The notes beneath the pieces were generated by a model. That model saw nothing but the letters and a program-made list of their open reading frames with translations, had not been told where the DNA came from and ran no database searches. Positions 52,789 through 64,000 of a DNA stretch of 64,000 bases are shown piece by piece. Each line of letters opens with the position of its first letter. Positions within the stretch are counted from its first letter, which is position 1. The stretch is from Viscum album (taxonomy: Eukaryota > Streptophyta > Magnoliopsida > Santalales > Viscaceae). The DNA lies in assembly GCA_963277665.1 (NCBI GenBank), contig OY728128.1, positions 1,862,244,988 through 1,862,308,987 on the forward strand, read 5' to 3'. The translations under genes and the position numbers were made by a program.

Positions 52789-52913
52789 AGAAAAAGGACA
52801 ACCTGTAGGACGGGTGACAACCCATCGCGCTGGAAAATGCTGTGGGAATCGAACCCACAATTAAAGTGCGACTGGCCTTTATCGCCTACCACTAGCCTAC
52901 AGGAAGTCCCTGG
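52789..52913 (-). mobile_element. tRNA-derived SINE in element B
   Basis: The minus strand shows A box TAGGCTAGTGGTAGGC (52899-52884) and B box GGTTCGATTCC (52855-52845) in a TGTGGG...CCCACA palindrome, then a GATGGGTTGTCACCCGTCC hairpin-like segment and a CCTTTTTCT end. It is the orthologous insertion to 5257-5391. Its A box is closer to a tRNA consensus than the element A copy. Confidence 0.75.
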
Positions 52914-53521
52914 TTAGTATAGAGTAGTTTTATTTTATTAAGTGGTATGATAGATGAAGTATAAGTCCATTTTTGGAATGATATACAATAGATGGAATTA
53001 TGTATATAACTATTGCTAAACATTTGCTTAAGACAGATGGAATGACCCATCATTCTATCACATGATCTGCTAACACTTCACGAATGACAAATTCAACTTC
53101 ATTTATTTAAGAGATGAAGTGGGAATTGTTCAACGCACGAACAACAGTGAGATTATATCGAAATAAAGTACGTATTTCTTCTAATTAAAATTATTCAACT
53201 TTAGAGAAATGATATTGAAAACCAAAAATCTTTTCCTAGTGCCCTTATATCTGATGAATCAGATGCTACCATAGATCATCACAAATTTATGGCTTTTTGA
53301 TTGTTGGTGTTTTCATAGCTATGTTCTCTACCACTATCCATGAGAACATGATGGTTAGATTTCTCTTCCATATCCATATTTTCACCTATGTTCTCCTACA
53401 TGGAAACCCAGTGATGAGTTAATTTTGGTAACCGTTACGTTTCATACTTTAGTTTTTAAAGTTACGTTTTGGTATTTCATTTTACGATGTGGGTTACAAT
53501 TAAAGAAAAATTCTTGTAGAA
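52914..53521 (+). other. Element B interior 3' part, truncated
   Basis: It aligns with 5400-5995 of element A up to ATTCTTGTAGAAAAC. The last ~70 bases of interior, including the purine tract, are missing and the sequence passes straight into mid-LTR. Confidence 0.6.
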
Positions 53522-54969
53522 AACTTCTGTGTATTGAATATGAAAAAATGGATTCCATATTTGGAATCAGTGGGTCTAAATTATGTTAATAGGAAACTTT
53601 TTATTTTTGAGAATTATGAATAGTAACTACGGTAAATTTTATTTACCATAGTTAAAGGTAAATCGGGTAATTAAGGGTAAATATAATATTATAAAATTAC
53701 CCTAATACATGAAAAAATTATATTGGATGGATAAAGGTAGACCCATATTACCTAAGGGTTAGATTAGATTCATTTTATGGACTTTTCATCATGAAAATAA
53801 TTTAATTATTATTAAAACCTAAGAAAGTGACAACATGCCACTCTCTAAAATCTTATAAGTATAATAATTTTAATTTAGTGATAAACATCATAAAACATCG
53901 AAAATGAATAGTATCCGAAAAGCTAATTAAATTATCTACATCATTATAATTTATTTATAATTTTTAGGCATTAAATAATTGTCTTTAATTGTGATACATT
54001 AATGATGCCGAAATTATTTTTTAAGTGAAAAATCAGTAATATAGTTTTTATTGAAAGAATAATACCCATTAAAAGGTCCACAAACCTGACCAAATATTAT
54101 TGGTAGTGTATATATATACCATAATCATCCAATTACCTAATATATAACCATTAGAAGTCTTATAAAAGTGATTATGACACTTCTATTATTTTATTTTAAA
54201 TGATGCCAAAGTTTTCACCTTCATAATTTAATAAATATAACAATTTAAATATTGTGATTTTAAGATTTTAAATTAGAGTAAAATTATTATTGTGAAATCT
54301 AATAGATTTTTCTTCATCATAGGATTTTATTTTTAATTTTTATGCAACAAATATGTATATAAATTCATTATAAACAAATGTTGTAGTAATTATTTTATTA
54401 AGAGATAAACCAAATAAATGATTTAAAAAATTAAAAAATAAATATTATATGAACTATTTAATGTGATCCAACACTTTTATAGATACATATGACCTCTTAT
54501 TAATCTATTAAATATTTTATTTCAAACATATCTTATGTATATATATTTTATTTAAATTCATATTAAGGAATAGTGTCAAAATTGACACTTGTTATTTTAT
54601 AAAAATAACATATTATAAAATTGTTTAAAAATCACAAAAATATATAAAAACTATAAATTTAAATTTATATGGTCTAAAATGTTATAAAGTATCCAATTAT
54701 TTACAATTCACAATAAATAAGTAATTATTTGCTATAATTTAAAATTTAGAATGTTATTACCACAAATAAAATTAAATTGATTAAGGAAAAATCAAGTTGA
54801 TAATGTTTAAAATATTTTCCTAACATGTATAAACTTTATTGGTTGATGAGATTACAACCCTATATCATCTAGTATTCGAATATGAGTCATTTTTTGAGGT
54901 TTTTATATGGGGTTAGATTTATTATAAATTAATATATTTATGATTTCCAAAGGTGCCCCTCTCCTCCCT

Positions 54970-54977
54970 TATAAATG
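54970..54977 (+). promoter_or_regulatory. TATA box of element B right LTR
   Basis: TATAAATG after CCCCTCTCCTCCCT and before GGCACCTCCTCCC; one base changed from the TATAAAAG of the other copies. Confidence 0.6.
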
Positions 54978-55146
54978 GGCACCTCCTCCCTCTCTTCCTC
55001 ACACCATTTTTAGCCTTGACGCTCAGACAAACCCTACTAAATTCACTTATCCACATCCCTAGAAACATCCTAGAGGTTCTGGTCTTCTTTAAAGACCAAT
55101 TTCAGTGCCCTAAGAGGAGGTCTCAAAGATGCGCTTCAAAGAAGAG

Positions 55147-57153
55147 GTAATGTCCGTTACCGATTCTTTCAACTTCATTTCTTCTTCCACTTCTTCTTTT
55201 TAGATTGTTTCATTACAAAGTAATAACATAAGTTTAAATAATATACTGATATGTTATTATATGTATGAAACAACCCTATTTCACTATCTATCCATCCTAC
55301 GGAAAATGAAATCACCGCGCGTGCGTACGTACGGAATACCGTCTCCACGCAGTGGTGTAATCTATTTTCCACCACCACCTTACTTGGATGGGTATAATGG
55401 TGTAAATAATAACTATATATGATTATTTTAAAGTGATATTAATTCTTTTATAGTATACATACACTCCAATAAAATTCCACGATCATGGGAACAATATCAT
55501 CGCTCGTGCGTACGTACGGAATACCGTCTCCACGACGCGATGAGATTCATTCTCAATGATTAACCATTCATAAATGATTATAAAGTATATATAATAAGTA
55601 ATCATGAAATATATTACATGTTAATGATACTTGATTTATGTATATATATATGTATGTCATCCAATTAATTCCATTCAATTCAATGAGGAACCAAAAACAA
55701 CGTTCATTCGTACGTACGGCCTACCGTCTCCATGGACGGTGTATTTCATTCCATTTATCGATCTATTATATATATGTATATTATGAATATATATTATATA
55801 TAAATCATGTTTTATATTCTAGAATTAATTACTCATGATCTATGTAAACATATGAATAATTACAAGTCAAAACATGGACGACAAATGAAACGATTTTACC
55901 CAAAACTCTTTTTAACATGGAATTTACAAAAGAACGGGTAATATAAAATCATAAGTGAACCATATATGATATCATAACAATGAATATGATTCTTTAATAA
56001 GTCAATCACATTATTTAAATCATTATATAGGAGTTTCAGATACATACGAAGAATATCGGACCTAAGGTAATGGATAATTTTGCAAATCTCATTTTTATCC
56101 AAGATTTCTTATTCGTAAGTATTTACATGGGTTATTGTTATCATCCATGACCATGTTTCCTAATAATGGTTTCATGTATGTTTACAGTCCTTTTGATCCA
56201 TTTTGACTTTTACCCAATGGAATGGAAGGAGTCTTTCTTTTATTTACCCTACAAGGCACTTTTTGACTTTTTTCGACAAAAGTACAAGAAGAATGTTTTT
56301 TAACATATACGGCATGAAAGGATTTTTACGGTTTTATAAAGCCTTGTTTTCATGAAGCTTACTCCAAAGGATTTCATGAATATTTTCAAAAAAATCCTTT
56401 TCTTTTAAAATCGCATGACATTTTGTGAAAAGAAAATGATTTTGAAGAAAAAAGGATATTTTCTTCAGGAATTCATTTCAAGTGTTTTATCAAAACCATT
56501 TTTCATCTAAGATGACATTATTTCATATGTGTATGTTTCAAGTATAATGTCTCTATGATTTACATGGTTTCACTTCTCTTATTGTGAAATTATATCCATT
56601 TCATTTATATGGATTATTTGATTATGGGATGATGTTTATGAAACCCATTTTATTTATTGGGTTTTTATGAATAATGTATGTTTATTTTGTGGCACAAGTA
56701 CGAATGATTTCATTATGGGATGGGTGGGACCTATATATCCCTCCAATGCATTGGGTAAAGATTTATATCTCATGAGATAGATATGGCTGGAACGGTAAGT
56801 TAATCCAGTTTAGTATTACAGGACTGGAACAAGGAGTGAACTCGATTCAGAAAGGGACTTTGTCCATTAAGATGCTCTTGGCAGAAATGCATTGGCTACT
56901 ATGGAAATAATTACATGTGCTTAATGGATTCCAAGATTACATGTTTTATTCCCATGCTATTTTATCATGATTTATGTACCATTATGATCTATTCCTTATG
57001 TACTTCCATGTTTTATGTCATTGCTCAAGATTTTGATGTTTAAACATTATGTTCATGTTTTAAGTTCAAATGTATATGGTATGTTTTATTTTATCCATGC
57101 TTACCCTTACTGAGAAATTGATCTCACCCTTTTTATGTTTTATTTTCCCCCAG
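55147..57153 (+). other. Intron-like segment in right LTR of element B
   Basis: Donor AAAGAAGAG|GTAATGTCC, acceptor TATTTTCCCCCAG|GATTAAAA, about 2.0 kb, matching 49269-51279. Confidence 0.45.
55321..55741 (+). repeat. Three spaced CGTACGTACG repeats, element B right LTR
   Basis: Blocks at 55321, 55507 and 55709, all with an intact CGTACGTACGG core, spaced about 186 and 202 bp. This is the best preserved set in the window. Confidence 0.85.
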
Positions 57154-57362
57154 GATTAAAAGAATGGTTTTAGGAAAGGAAACAAAAAGTGGATGATCTT
57201 TATGCGAGATGTTGAAGATCTTTCACCATGATTAGAAGATTACATTCCATGTTTCCAAAGACACTAAACTATTATGGTCCTTATCTGTCTGTTTTTGGTA
57301 TGTATTAGGTATTCTGGAAAAGTAATGTAATATCTATGTATGTCAAGCTTTGGGTCTCTACA

Positions 57363-57367
57363 ATGTG
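57363..57367 (+). repeat. Target site duplication of element B, right
   Basis: ATGTG immediately after the LTR end TCTCTACA; pairs with 46730-46734. Confidence 0.85.
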
Positions 57368-60063
57368 TTGATATGGGACAATTAGAAGCTGATGATATTA
57401 TTTTTCATGAATTCATATAGGGTTATTTCTTATATCCATATATAAAAGAAGTCAGTATAAGTGAGGATGTACTTGAACATCTTAGTTATTGTTGGTGGGT
57501 ATGACCTCACTCCATCCATTCTATAAATGGAAAATGACCATGATTTTTTAGATGTATATAGCTATTATTGGGGTTTATGGATGATGTTTTCATGGATATG
57601 GAATTATTGACATTTCTCAGTGAATTGCACATGGTCCATTATAAATGTTTTCTTTTAATAAAACATCCTCTTGATTTGGTGGGAGATCCTAGTTCAAGAT
57701 ATATGAGCACTACATGATCCTGCACGTACTTTGACCATAAAAATTTGAATTCCTCCTTTTTCTATGAATCCAATGAGGATCCCATAAAACCCTCTCTAGT
57801 AATGGGGTTTATGTTCATTCGGACCGTCCCAGAGGGTAATGTTTGATGTGTAACACCCAATATCACCTCTCAAGTCTGTTTGTTGTTAGAGTTATATTTA
57901 GGAGATAACCAATTATAGGATCAATCTATCTAGGGGTGGACATTGGTTCATCATTCCCTAGAGAAGTGTTTACATGGATGATTTCTTCTATATAAAAGAC
58001 AATTTATGAAGAGACTGGTCTCTACTATGTGATATGATTGATGGATTCCTTCCCATCCGGTCTAGCCATGACTGTGGTCATAATAGCCATTGTGCCTATG
58101 TAAGCAATCAGTTATTAGGAAACATGATCAAATGTGGGATCAAAATAGAACTCTACAATCATAATCTAAACACATCATTTGATTGGGTACAATTCTTCCT
58201 TTTTATTGAATATTGAACATTTATCCACATTTTCACTAGCTCTAAATCCCTTTCAACACTTTGATATGCATTATGGACCTGTAGGGATAGTTCCATACCA
58301 TGTATGGGGGATTGGTATTTGGATTAACTATTCGAATATCCTATTAATAGTGAGAAATAGAAGTGAAAACTACTTTTTATTGAGATACAAATACAATCCC
58401 CATTCCAAAGAGATTGAGCTCTTAGATGTTAATCATTTTTCCAATAAGACACTAGGAGGAACCATCATAATACAACTCCCGTGTCTGGGGAGTTGTTGGG
58501 GAATATAAAACCTCCTCATATTGAATCTTGGTGTCCATAAAATTATTCTTTTGGTAGGATGTGATTCTAGAAAATCATTTAGGGATTTCCATTTCACTAA
58601 TTTTTGTGACATGAACTGGATTTTCCACTATTGTATAATGACTACCCATTATTCCATAATCCTATAAAAAATTTAATGGAAAAGGATTTAATTGAGCGGA
58701 TCAATATGAGAGACCAGTTGTACTTCATGGTGCTTTATGTAATGACTCAAAATTTTCATTATGATGATGACTACATGGTAGTTATTCTCAACATCAGAGT
58801 ATCAGATCTCAACACCTTCCATTTATCAGTTGAAATTATGGAGATTATTCTCACTCCCTACATTATTTTTCTATTCAATGGTATCCCTAGTGATCATTCC
58901 ATAGAATCCATATACAATATATTAGTGTCCCATCTATAAGAGGAATCTAAATCAGTGGGTGTAGTAGTTACTGGATGTTAATTCAGAAGATTCTGTGACA
59001 ATAAACCTCCCATTTATACAATATCCCCGTCTTCATTGTCCAAGTGAAGGGGAGATAATTTCATGAAAGGATTTTTGGAAAATCCAAATTTATGGGAGGT
59101 TCCCTTTTGATCATGATTAGATATTTTATATTTATACGGATTACATTGATAAAATATAAAATGTATTATATTAGTAAACATTTATGAAACAATGTCATAC
59201 CATGAATCTAAGGAACATCCCTGATGGTACCCTGAAATTGTATTTCAATGTATTCTTCTTCATATTGAGTATTTATAGTTGGTTGAATATTTACTGAATC
59301 CTAGTGATGTAACCACATTGAGGATAGGATTTTAAAACTAGGTCACCGATAATACATTTAGATATCCTTTATAGGAATGGATTAAATAAATGATGCCAGG
59401 TGTGTTGACATGTAGAACAAGTATTATTTAATTCAAATAGCATGACTTGGTAGAAAAATATCCCTTAGGAGTCCATAAAGAAGTGAATTCTTAAAATTCT
59501 TGTGAAATATTTATTTGAATGTTTCATAAATACCATACATGATTAACCAAAATTTTAAACCAGTAGTTTATTTAACCAATAGAAATATAACTGATAATGG
59601 GAAATCACCTTTTAGGAAATTACGATTAATGCCTCTTAAATCAATGGTGACCCAAATCTGACCATTATTTTTTTAATAGGGACAACATTAGAAATCTATC
59701 GATGGTATTTCACTTGTAGGATAAATATTCTTTTGATTAATTTGTCATATTCCTTCACTGAATTGTGGGAATCATAGGGGTGTGTCCAACTAGAAACATT
59801 TATTAAAGATCGATGCTCATTGGGTAAGCGGATATGATGTTTAGACACATTTTGATTTAGTCCATGTTTTTTTTTTGTTATAAGGGAACACATAATAATG
59901 TTTATTTAGAAATTTTATGTATATGTCTTACTATTTGAATGAAATATAGTCACTAATCAGTGCGGGCCATGAGTCTTCTTCTATCATTTTATTTATCTAT
60001 GTGAACCCATTAATGGTGGTGTAGATGACTTCCCTGAATGTGGGATGTGTATTGTTAGGTCCA
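57368..60063 (+). pseudogene. Unrecognised, frameshifted coding-like stretch
   Basis: Several open stretches follow one another on the plus strand: about 57578-57716, 58034-58216, 58179-58508 (109 codons) and 58631-58939 (102 codons). The second and fourth share a frame and the third is offset, as expected for one old reading frame with indels. Residues are hydrophobic and aromatic-rich, with phrases such as YGPVGIVPYHVWGIGIW and NIRVSDLNTFHLSVEIMEII. I do not recognise a domain; a retrotransposon gag or env-like relic is possible. The remainder (58940-60063) shows nothing. Confidence 0.3.
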
Positions 60064-60502
60064 TCCTCATCATCTTACACTTTTTTAAAGTTTGGGGCCG
60101 AAGCCTCATTTTTATTATTAAAGCAATGAAAATACATCTTTAACTGGTTAGAGGGAGACCCATTACGTAGCCCGAAGGCCTAGTGGGTATTTAGCCCTTA
60201 ACATAGACTATATGCCCATATTTTTGGCCCAAGGCCCATTCTATAAATATAAAGCTACAGTACCCATGATGCTACATTACCACACAGTACCCGCCACTGC
60301 TACAGTTCCCCTTCCACTGCTGTAGTACCCCTGTCGCCGCTATAATGTCACCTTTGCAATAGTAACTCGACTACTATAGAAGCACTACAGTGTTGCTACA
60401 GTACCCTGCACCCAGTGGGTTTTGAACCCCCATTTTTTATGTAGAATTTTGGGGTGCTTACCACTAAGACAAACCCCAACTACTCCTCATCATCTAACAC
60501 TT
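60064..60502 (-). mobile_element. SINE with 19-bp target duplication
   Basis: The body 60083-60483 (401 bp) lies between TCCTCATCATCTTACACTT (60064-60082) and TCCTCATCATCTAACACTT (60484-60502), one mismatch in 19. The minus strand starts GTAGTTGGGGTTTGTC. It has an A box TTAGTGGTAAGC (60467-60456) and a B box GGTTCAAAACC (60428-60418), then a GC-rich body and a 3' end ...CCCCAAACTTTAAAAAA. tRNA-derived head, A-rich end and long duplication together define a SINE. It was mobilised by a LINE in trans. It is clearly more GC-rich than all surroundings. The 89-codon open frame at 60422 crosses its boundary and is not a gene. Confidence 0.85.
60250..60412 (-). repeat. GCTACAGTACC motif run inside the SINE
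   Basis: GCTACAGTACCC (60254, 60395) and variants (GCTACATTACC, CACAGTACCCGCC, GCTACAGTTCCCC, GCTGTAGTACCCC, GCTATAATGTCACC) recur every 15-25 bases, interrupted near 60355-60385. On the element's own strand it reads GGTACTGTAGC. Confidence 0.6.
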
Positions 60503-61923
60503 CTAATTATATGGGGATACTTTCAGATGAAGCTAGAATTATGGTGGTTTCTCTATTACTATAAAGGTTTTATAGTGCATGATAAGATATCTTATCATCC
60601 CCTAATTCCTGAGCCATTAAGAGAGATTCTAAAACTGGATTTCCTTTTTACTATCACTGGTTATAGTCGGAGCTTAGATATTTGGGACTAGGTCTATCAC
60701 AACAACTATATTTACGGTGAGCATAAAGATGAGATCACTCATATTCCTAGTATTTATTGGGATGGTCCCCATGACATTAAGATATCTAACCTATATATCA
60801 TCATCAACTTTTGATTTTTCATATCCCCTTTTATTGACACTATCACTAGCATATGAGGATTGAAATGATTCAAAGAGGGAATTGTCACCATATAGTGTAT
60901 CGACGTTACCATTGATTGGGTTTTTTCATACATTGATGGATTGTTAACGGTACCACCATGCGTCTGTGCAGACAAGGCCTTCAGAATATGATATTTTAAA
61001 TGGTATCTTTCAAGATAACCATAAAATATACTTAAAATGTGATATCCCAAAACTGATTTTGGAGTTTTATCTTCCCCAGAGGTCATTCCCAATTCTTATC
61101 ATACCCTTGACTAGTCATTTTTTTCGGAGATAAATCAACTTCTATATATCGTAAACATCAGATGGATCGAATCAGAATATGACTAATCCTGAATAAAATT
61201 TCAATAACAGTTAGTTGGATGTTGACATCATTGAATCTTCCCAAATCATATTGGGGTCTGATGTGTCCCTATATGACTTCTTTTTAAACATTCTCTGTGA
61301 ATTGGATGGATTCTTGAATCCTTGTTAAAATGGAATTTATTTGATAGAAAATGCATAAAAAGACATCTTTCAGAAATTTCTTTTGGATTTGGAGGTCATT
61401 AACGAGTAGATATATGACTTATTTTGAATGATGGAGTACATAAAGAATTCTGATTATTAATTGTAAAATTACAAATGTCTTTAATATTTCATACTTTTGT
61501 GCTAGTGGTTGGTGCTTCATGATATGAGGTTTTTCCTAGAAACGTGGCTTGATAACTAATGAATTTGAGGTAGATGAGTATGGTGCATATGTAGAGTTTG
61601 TGGGAGCATCTATTTCTAGTGGTGAAGGAAGTTACATGCATCCTTGTGTTATGGACAGATAAGATAATCGTACCCCCACTATGTGGTCATGCAAGGAAGC
61701 TGTGTATAGATTACTAATTGATGGTTTTAAATTGCCTCCATGTATTTGAAGGCTTTACTAGAGTACCTGCCCATAGATATTAGTAGAATATATGTCCTTA
61801 AAGGGGATGAAAATAAAATATTGGGTCTGAAAACACATATTCATTCCCTTGTATCCTTGGATCTTATACATGCAGCCTCCCCTTCCCTAGGTATTATGAG
61901 AAAATAAAATTGAAAGTCATATT
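60503..61923. other. Unassigned stretch
   Basis: It has open pieces on both strands (60510-60691 plus; 60754-61092 minus, 112 codons) but no domain I recognise. The plus strand after the SINE continues the sequence interrupted by it, so this may be the far end of the relic at 57368. Confidence 0.3.
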
Positions 61924-63946
61924 TGCAATGCCCCAACCCCAGTTACCCAGAGTCGGTGCATTATTACATAACATTGGCATGATCACAAGAAAGATCGATT
62001 AGTTTAGTAGTCTAGGAAACACTAGATACAATCATAATGTTTTTCATTACATCATAAAAAAACATCTTGTCTTCATATCCCCTCATACTATCCCTGCAGG
62101 TCATTCATAAATTATTTCTTCATAATCCTGGGAAAAAAATAAAACATTGAAAGTGGTGAGCTCAGATGCTCAGTAAGGATAACATTATAGCAGAAGCTTT
62201 CATAGATAATCATAAACACTTAAGGCAGTTTATAACTAAAACAAAATCCCTTTTTAAACTTGAACTTCAGCATAAAATGGAAAAGATAAAATAAAATAAT
62301 TCCATTTACTTACTCACATGGATATTCTACTATTCGAATGATCACATGCAATATCAATAACCACTTTCATAATGATTGAATGCATAATGCCAGACTATCA
62401 TAACCACATAGCCGAGGACTCGTGAGAAGACTACAAATAATATTTTTCCAAGGCCTTGTGCCAAGACACTAGTTTTTCCCATGAGACCTACCGACGCATC
62501 GAGGAGCTATAGCGGGCTCCACACGTCTCTTATTAAGTCCAATGCATTCCTCATATGAACATGTTGAAACAGAACATAAACATTTGTATTAAAACTAGCA
62601 TATGAAATTTCAATAATTTAACCACAAACCATGAATGGTATAAAAATAGCTAATCTACAGTCAAACATAACTCATTCGATACAATATGGAAGATTTCATT
62701 GTATCACATTAACCTTAATCATGAATAACGAAGGATGCTGACATAGAAGAAAATAATCATCACAACTATTTGAGAGAAATATCCCCCTTTTTCTTGAAAT
62801 CATTTAAAAGTCACACTATTTGTCAAGAAGCCATTTAAAAATAGATTTTTGAATCAAAGTGTCCCATACCACTTTGAAACTTTTAAAATGAGTTTTAATT
62901 TTAAAACTTTAATGTCCATATAAATAAATCCTTAAAACAATTTTTAAAACATGGACATTAATGAGAAAGAATTAGAAGAATAAGTCTTTAATACATTTAA
63001 AAATGGAATTTTAGTTAGAGTTTCTAACCAAAAGAGAGACACTTGAATAAAAATAATTGAGGTAATAAAAACAATGTAATATCATGAGAATAAAGGGATT
63101 CCTGATATCCATTGTCAAATTACATTATATACACCATATAAAAGTTATTTGGTGTATAACAACAAATAAGTCTCAGTGGAATGTAAATTGAGATGAAATC
63201 TCTCATAAAGGCTGTATCCTTAGGTTAAGGATAAATAAATGACATAATTATGTGTGAAAAATATAAATTCACTAAATATAATTGGATATTCAGTGTAAAA
63301 TAATCAAAGGACATTCACACAGATTCTAGCAAAAACAACACCAATGAATTGGATGTTTATCTCAACAAATCGAGATTGAGTAAAAATTTCTCTTATCAGG
63401 TTCATACCGAATACTTGAGAATTTATCAATGGAGTGATTATGTGTATAAAAAGTATATCCACAGAAAGGGGAGTGGAAATTATGACATAATCAAATGAAT
63501 AGTTATTCCACACATAATATTGGAGTCAAATAATCAATGAAGTATGCGTAAAGGCGAATGAGTGGAAATTGAAATTTCAAATTCTCTTATCGATTTGGTA
63601 AATTATGAAACATGCACCCATGATAGAAGGATCATACAATGATGATGTAAATACCCATATATTAAAGTATATTACACAATGAATATAATCGTGGGCTGTA
63701 CACATACACCACATTCAACAAATAAGTGGTGAACAATGGAATTCTCACGAAATTAAGAGTGAGATAAGAAACCCCTTACTTTGTACTTTTTCCTTGGTCG
63801 ACGGTATGTTAACCTCCTGTATAATGGTGAAATAATTTTTATTTAATTATAAAATAATCATATTCATTAATATGATATCATATATGATCTTTTAACATTG
63901 ATTTGTTAATAATATCTTAGAATTATCGTCATTTCGGGTGTTAACA
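61924..63946 (-). repeat. Minus-strand LTR remnant, about 2.0 kb
   Basis: Read on the minus strand it opens TGTTAACACCCGAAATGAC (63946 downward). It carries CCTTACTGAGCATCTGAGCTCACC near 62180-62157, then TTTTTTTCCCAGGATTATG near 62130, and ends GGTTGGGGCATTGCA at 61924. That is the same order as the hairpin, acceptor-like site and LTR end in the A/B family, at the 3' end of the LTR. No primer-binding site follows and no purine tract precedes, and flanking 5-mers (ATATT, GGTTC) differ. So it is a solo LTR or an eroded one of a related but shorter-LTR family. Confidence 0.55.
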
Positions 63947-64000
63947 GGTTCATTTTACTTTATATTATTTATTATGTGAGCCATATTTATTATTAATGGG
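63947..64000. other. Window end, nothing recognised
   Basis: 54 AT-rich bases after the LTR remnant; no feature. Confidence 0.3.

Larger units (their letters stand above)
46735..57362 (+). mobile_element. Element B: complete non-autonomous long-LTR retrotransposon
   Basis: 10,628 bp bounded by ATGTG duplications. The left LTR is 46735-51488, with primer-binding site 51491, interior 51489-53521 and a 5'-truncated right LTR 53522-57362. The interior is only about 2 kb and encodes one small zinc-knuckle ORF and a SINE; there is no pol. LTR-to-LTR similarity is much higher than in element A: about 6% mismatch in the ~290 bases compared by eye. It is therefore younger than A. Its U3 is about 550 bp longer than that of A, so the two are subfamilies. 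It fits the TR-GAG concept, with an LTR-to-interior ratio that is unusually high. Confidence 0.9.
53522..57362 (+). repeat. Right LTR of element B, 5' truncated
   Basis: It starts at the equivalent of 47641, so the first ~906 bases of the LTR are absent. From there it parallels the left LTR to the end (3841 against 3848 bp) and finishes TCTCTACA. The missing part includes the TACACGCAA-type cluster. Confidence 0.9.

Noticed and set aside
60422..60691. 89-codon open frame as a gene
   Set aside because: It starts inside the SINE, crosses its boundary and target duplication, and continues into unrelated flank.
60754..61092. 112-codon minus-strand frame as a gene
   Set aside because: No recognisable domain, no supporting context; kept only as part of an unassigned stretch.
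1..64000. CRISPR array, operon, riboswitch or bacterial terminators
   Set aside because: The sequence has eukaryotic plant retroelements throughout; the tandem arrays lack spacer-repeat structure of CRISPR.

Overview
The window looks like intergenic heterochromatin from a large, AT-rich plant nuclear genome. I found no intact host gene, rRNA, tRNA or CRISPR array. Nearly everything recognisable is a transposable element, mostly old and full of stop codons and frameshifts. The evidence for a plant is: LTRs opening TGTAAC-AACC/TACC followed by a TGGTATCAGAG primer-binding site (initiator tRNA-Met type), Gag zinc knuckles of chromovirus type, an Athila-type integrase, an L1-type LINE reverse transcriptase, and tRNA-derived SINEs with plant-like A and B boxes. 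I cannot name the species. Domain calls were made by reading translations by eye against remembered family motifs; no search was run.

Layout. (1) 1-9805: a non-autonomous LTR retrotransposon (element A, cut by the window start) with very long LTRs and a 2.2 kb interior holding only a zinc-knuckle Gag relic and a tRNA-like SINE. (2) 9806-12400: a minus-strand chromovirus pol relic whose C-terminus is cut where element A lies. (3) about 12817-17362: a probable further plus-strand long LTR plus primer-binding site. (4) about 17400-37640: a plus-strand Athila-like Ty3 element whose integrase is split by a ~5.6 kb L1-type LINE (28185-33830); its LTR end/leader region occurs twice (20.3 and 36.8 kb). 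(5) 37.6-46.7 kb: mostly unassigned sequence with several diverged tandem arrays (periods ~340 bp and ~36 bp). (6) 46735-57362: element B, a second and much better preserved member of the element A family, bounded by a perfect 5-bp target duplication ATGTG. (7) 57368-64000: an unrecognised broken coding relic, a ~400 bp SINE with a 19-bp target duplication, and a minus-strand long-LTR remnant.

The most interesting system is the element A/B family. It has LTRs of ~3.7-4.75 kb, longer than its ~2 kb interior. It has no recognisable pol, and a tiny two-finger zinc-knuckle ORF whose fingers are intact in element B. Its LTRs carry a conserved GT-AG intron-like segment, spaced CGTACGTACG repeats, and a cluster of TACACGCAA-type motifs. 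This fits a TR-GAG/LARD-like parasite that would need another element's enzymes. Nested order (LINE in Athila, element A next to the chromovirus C-terminus, element B in older sequence) gives a relative chronology.
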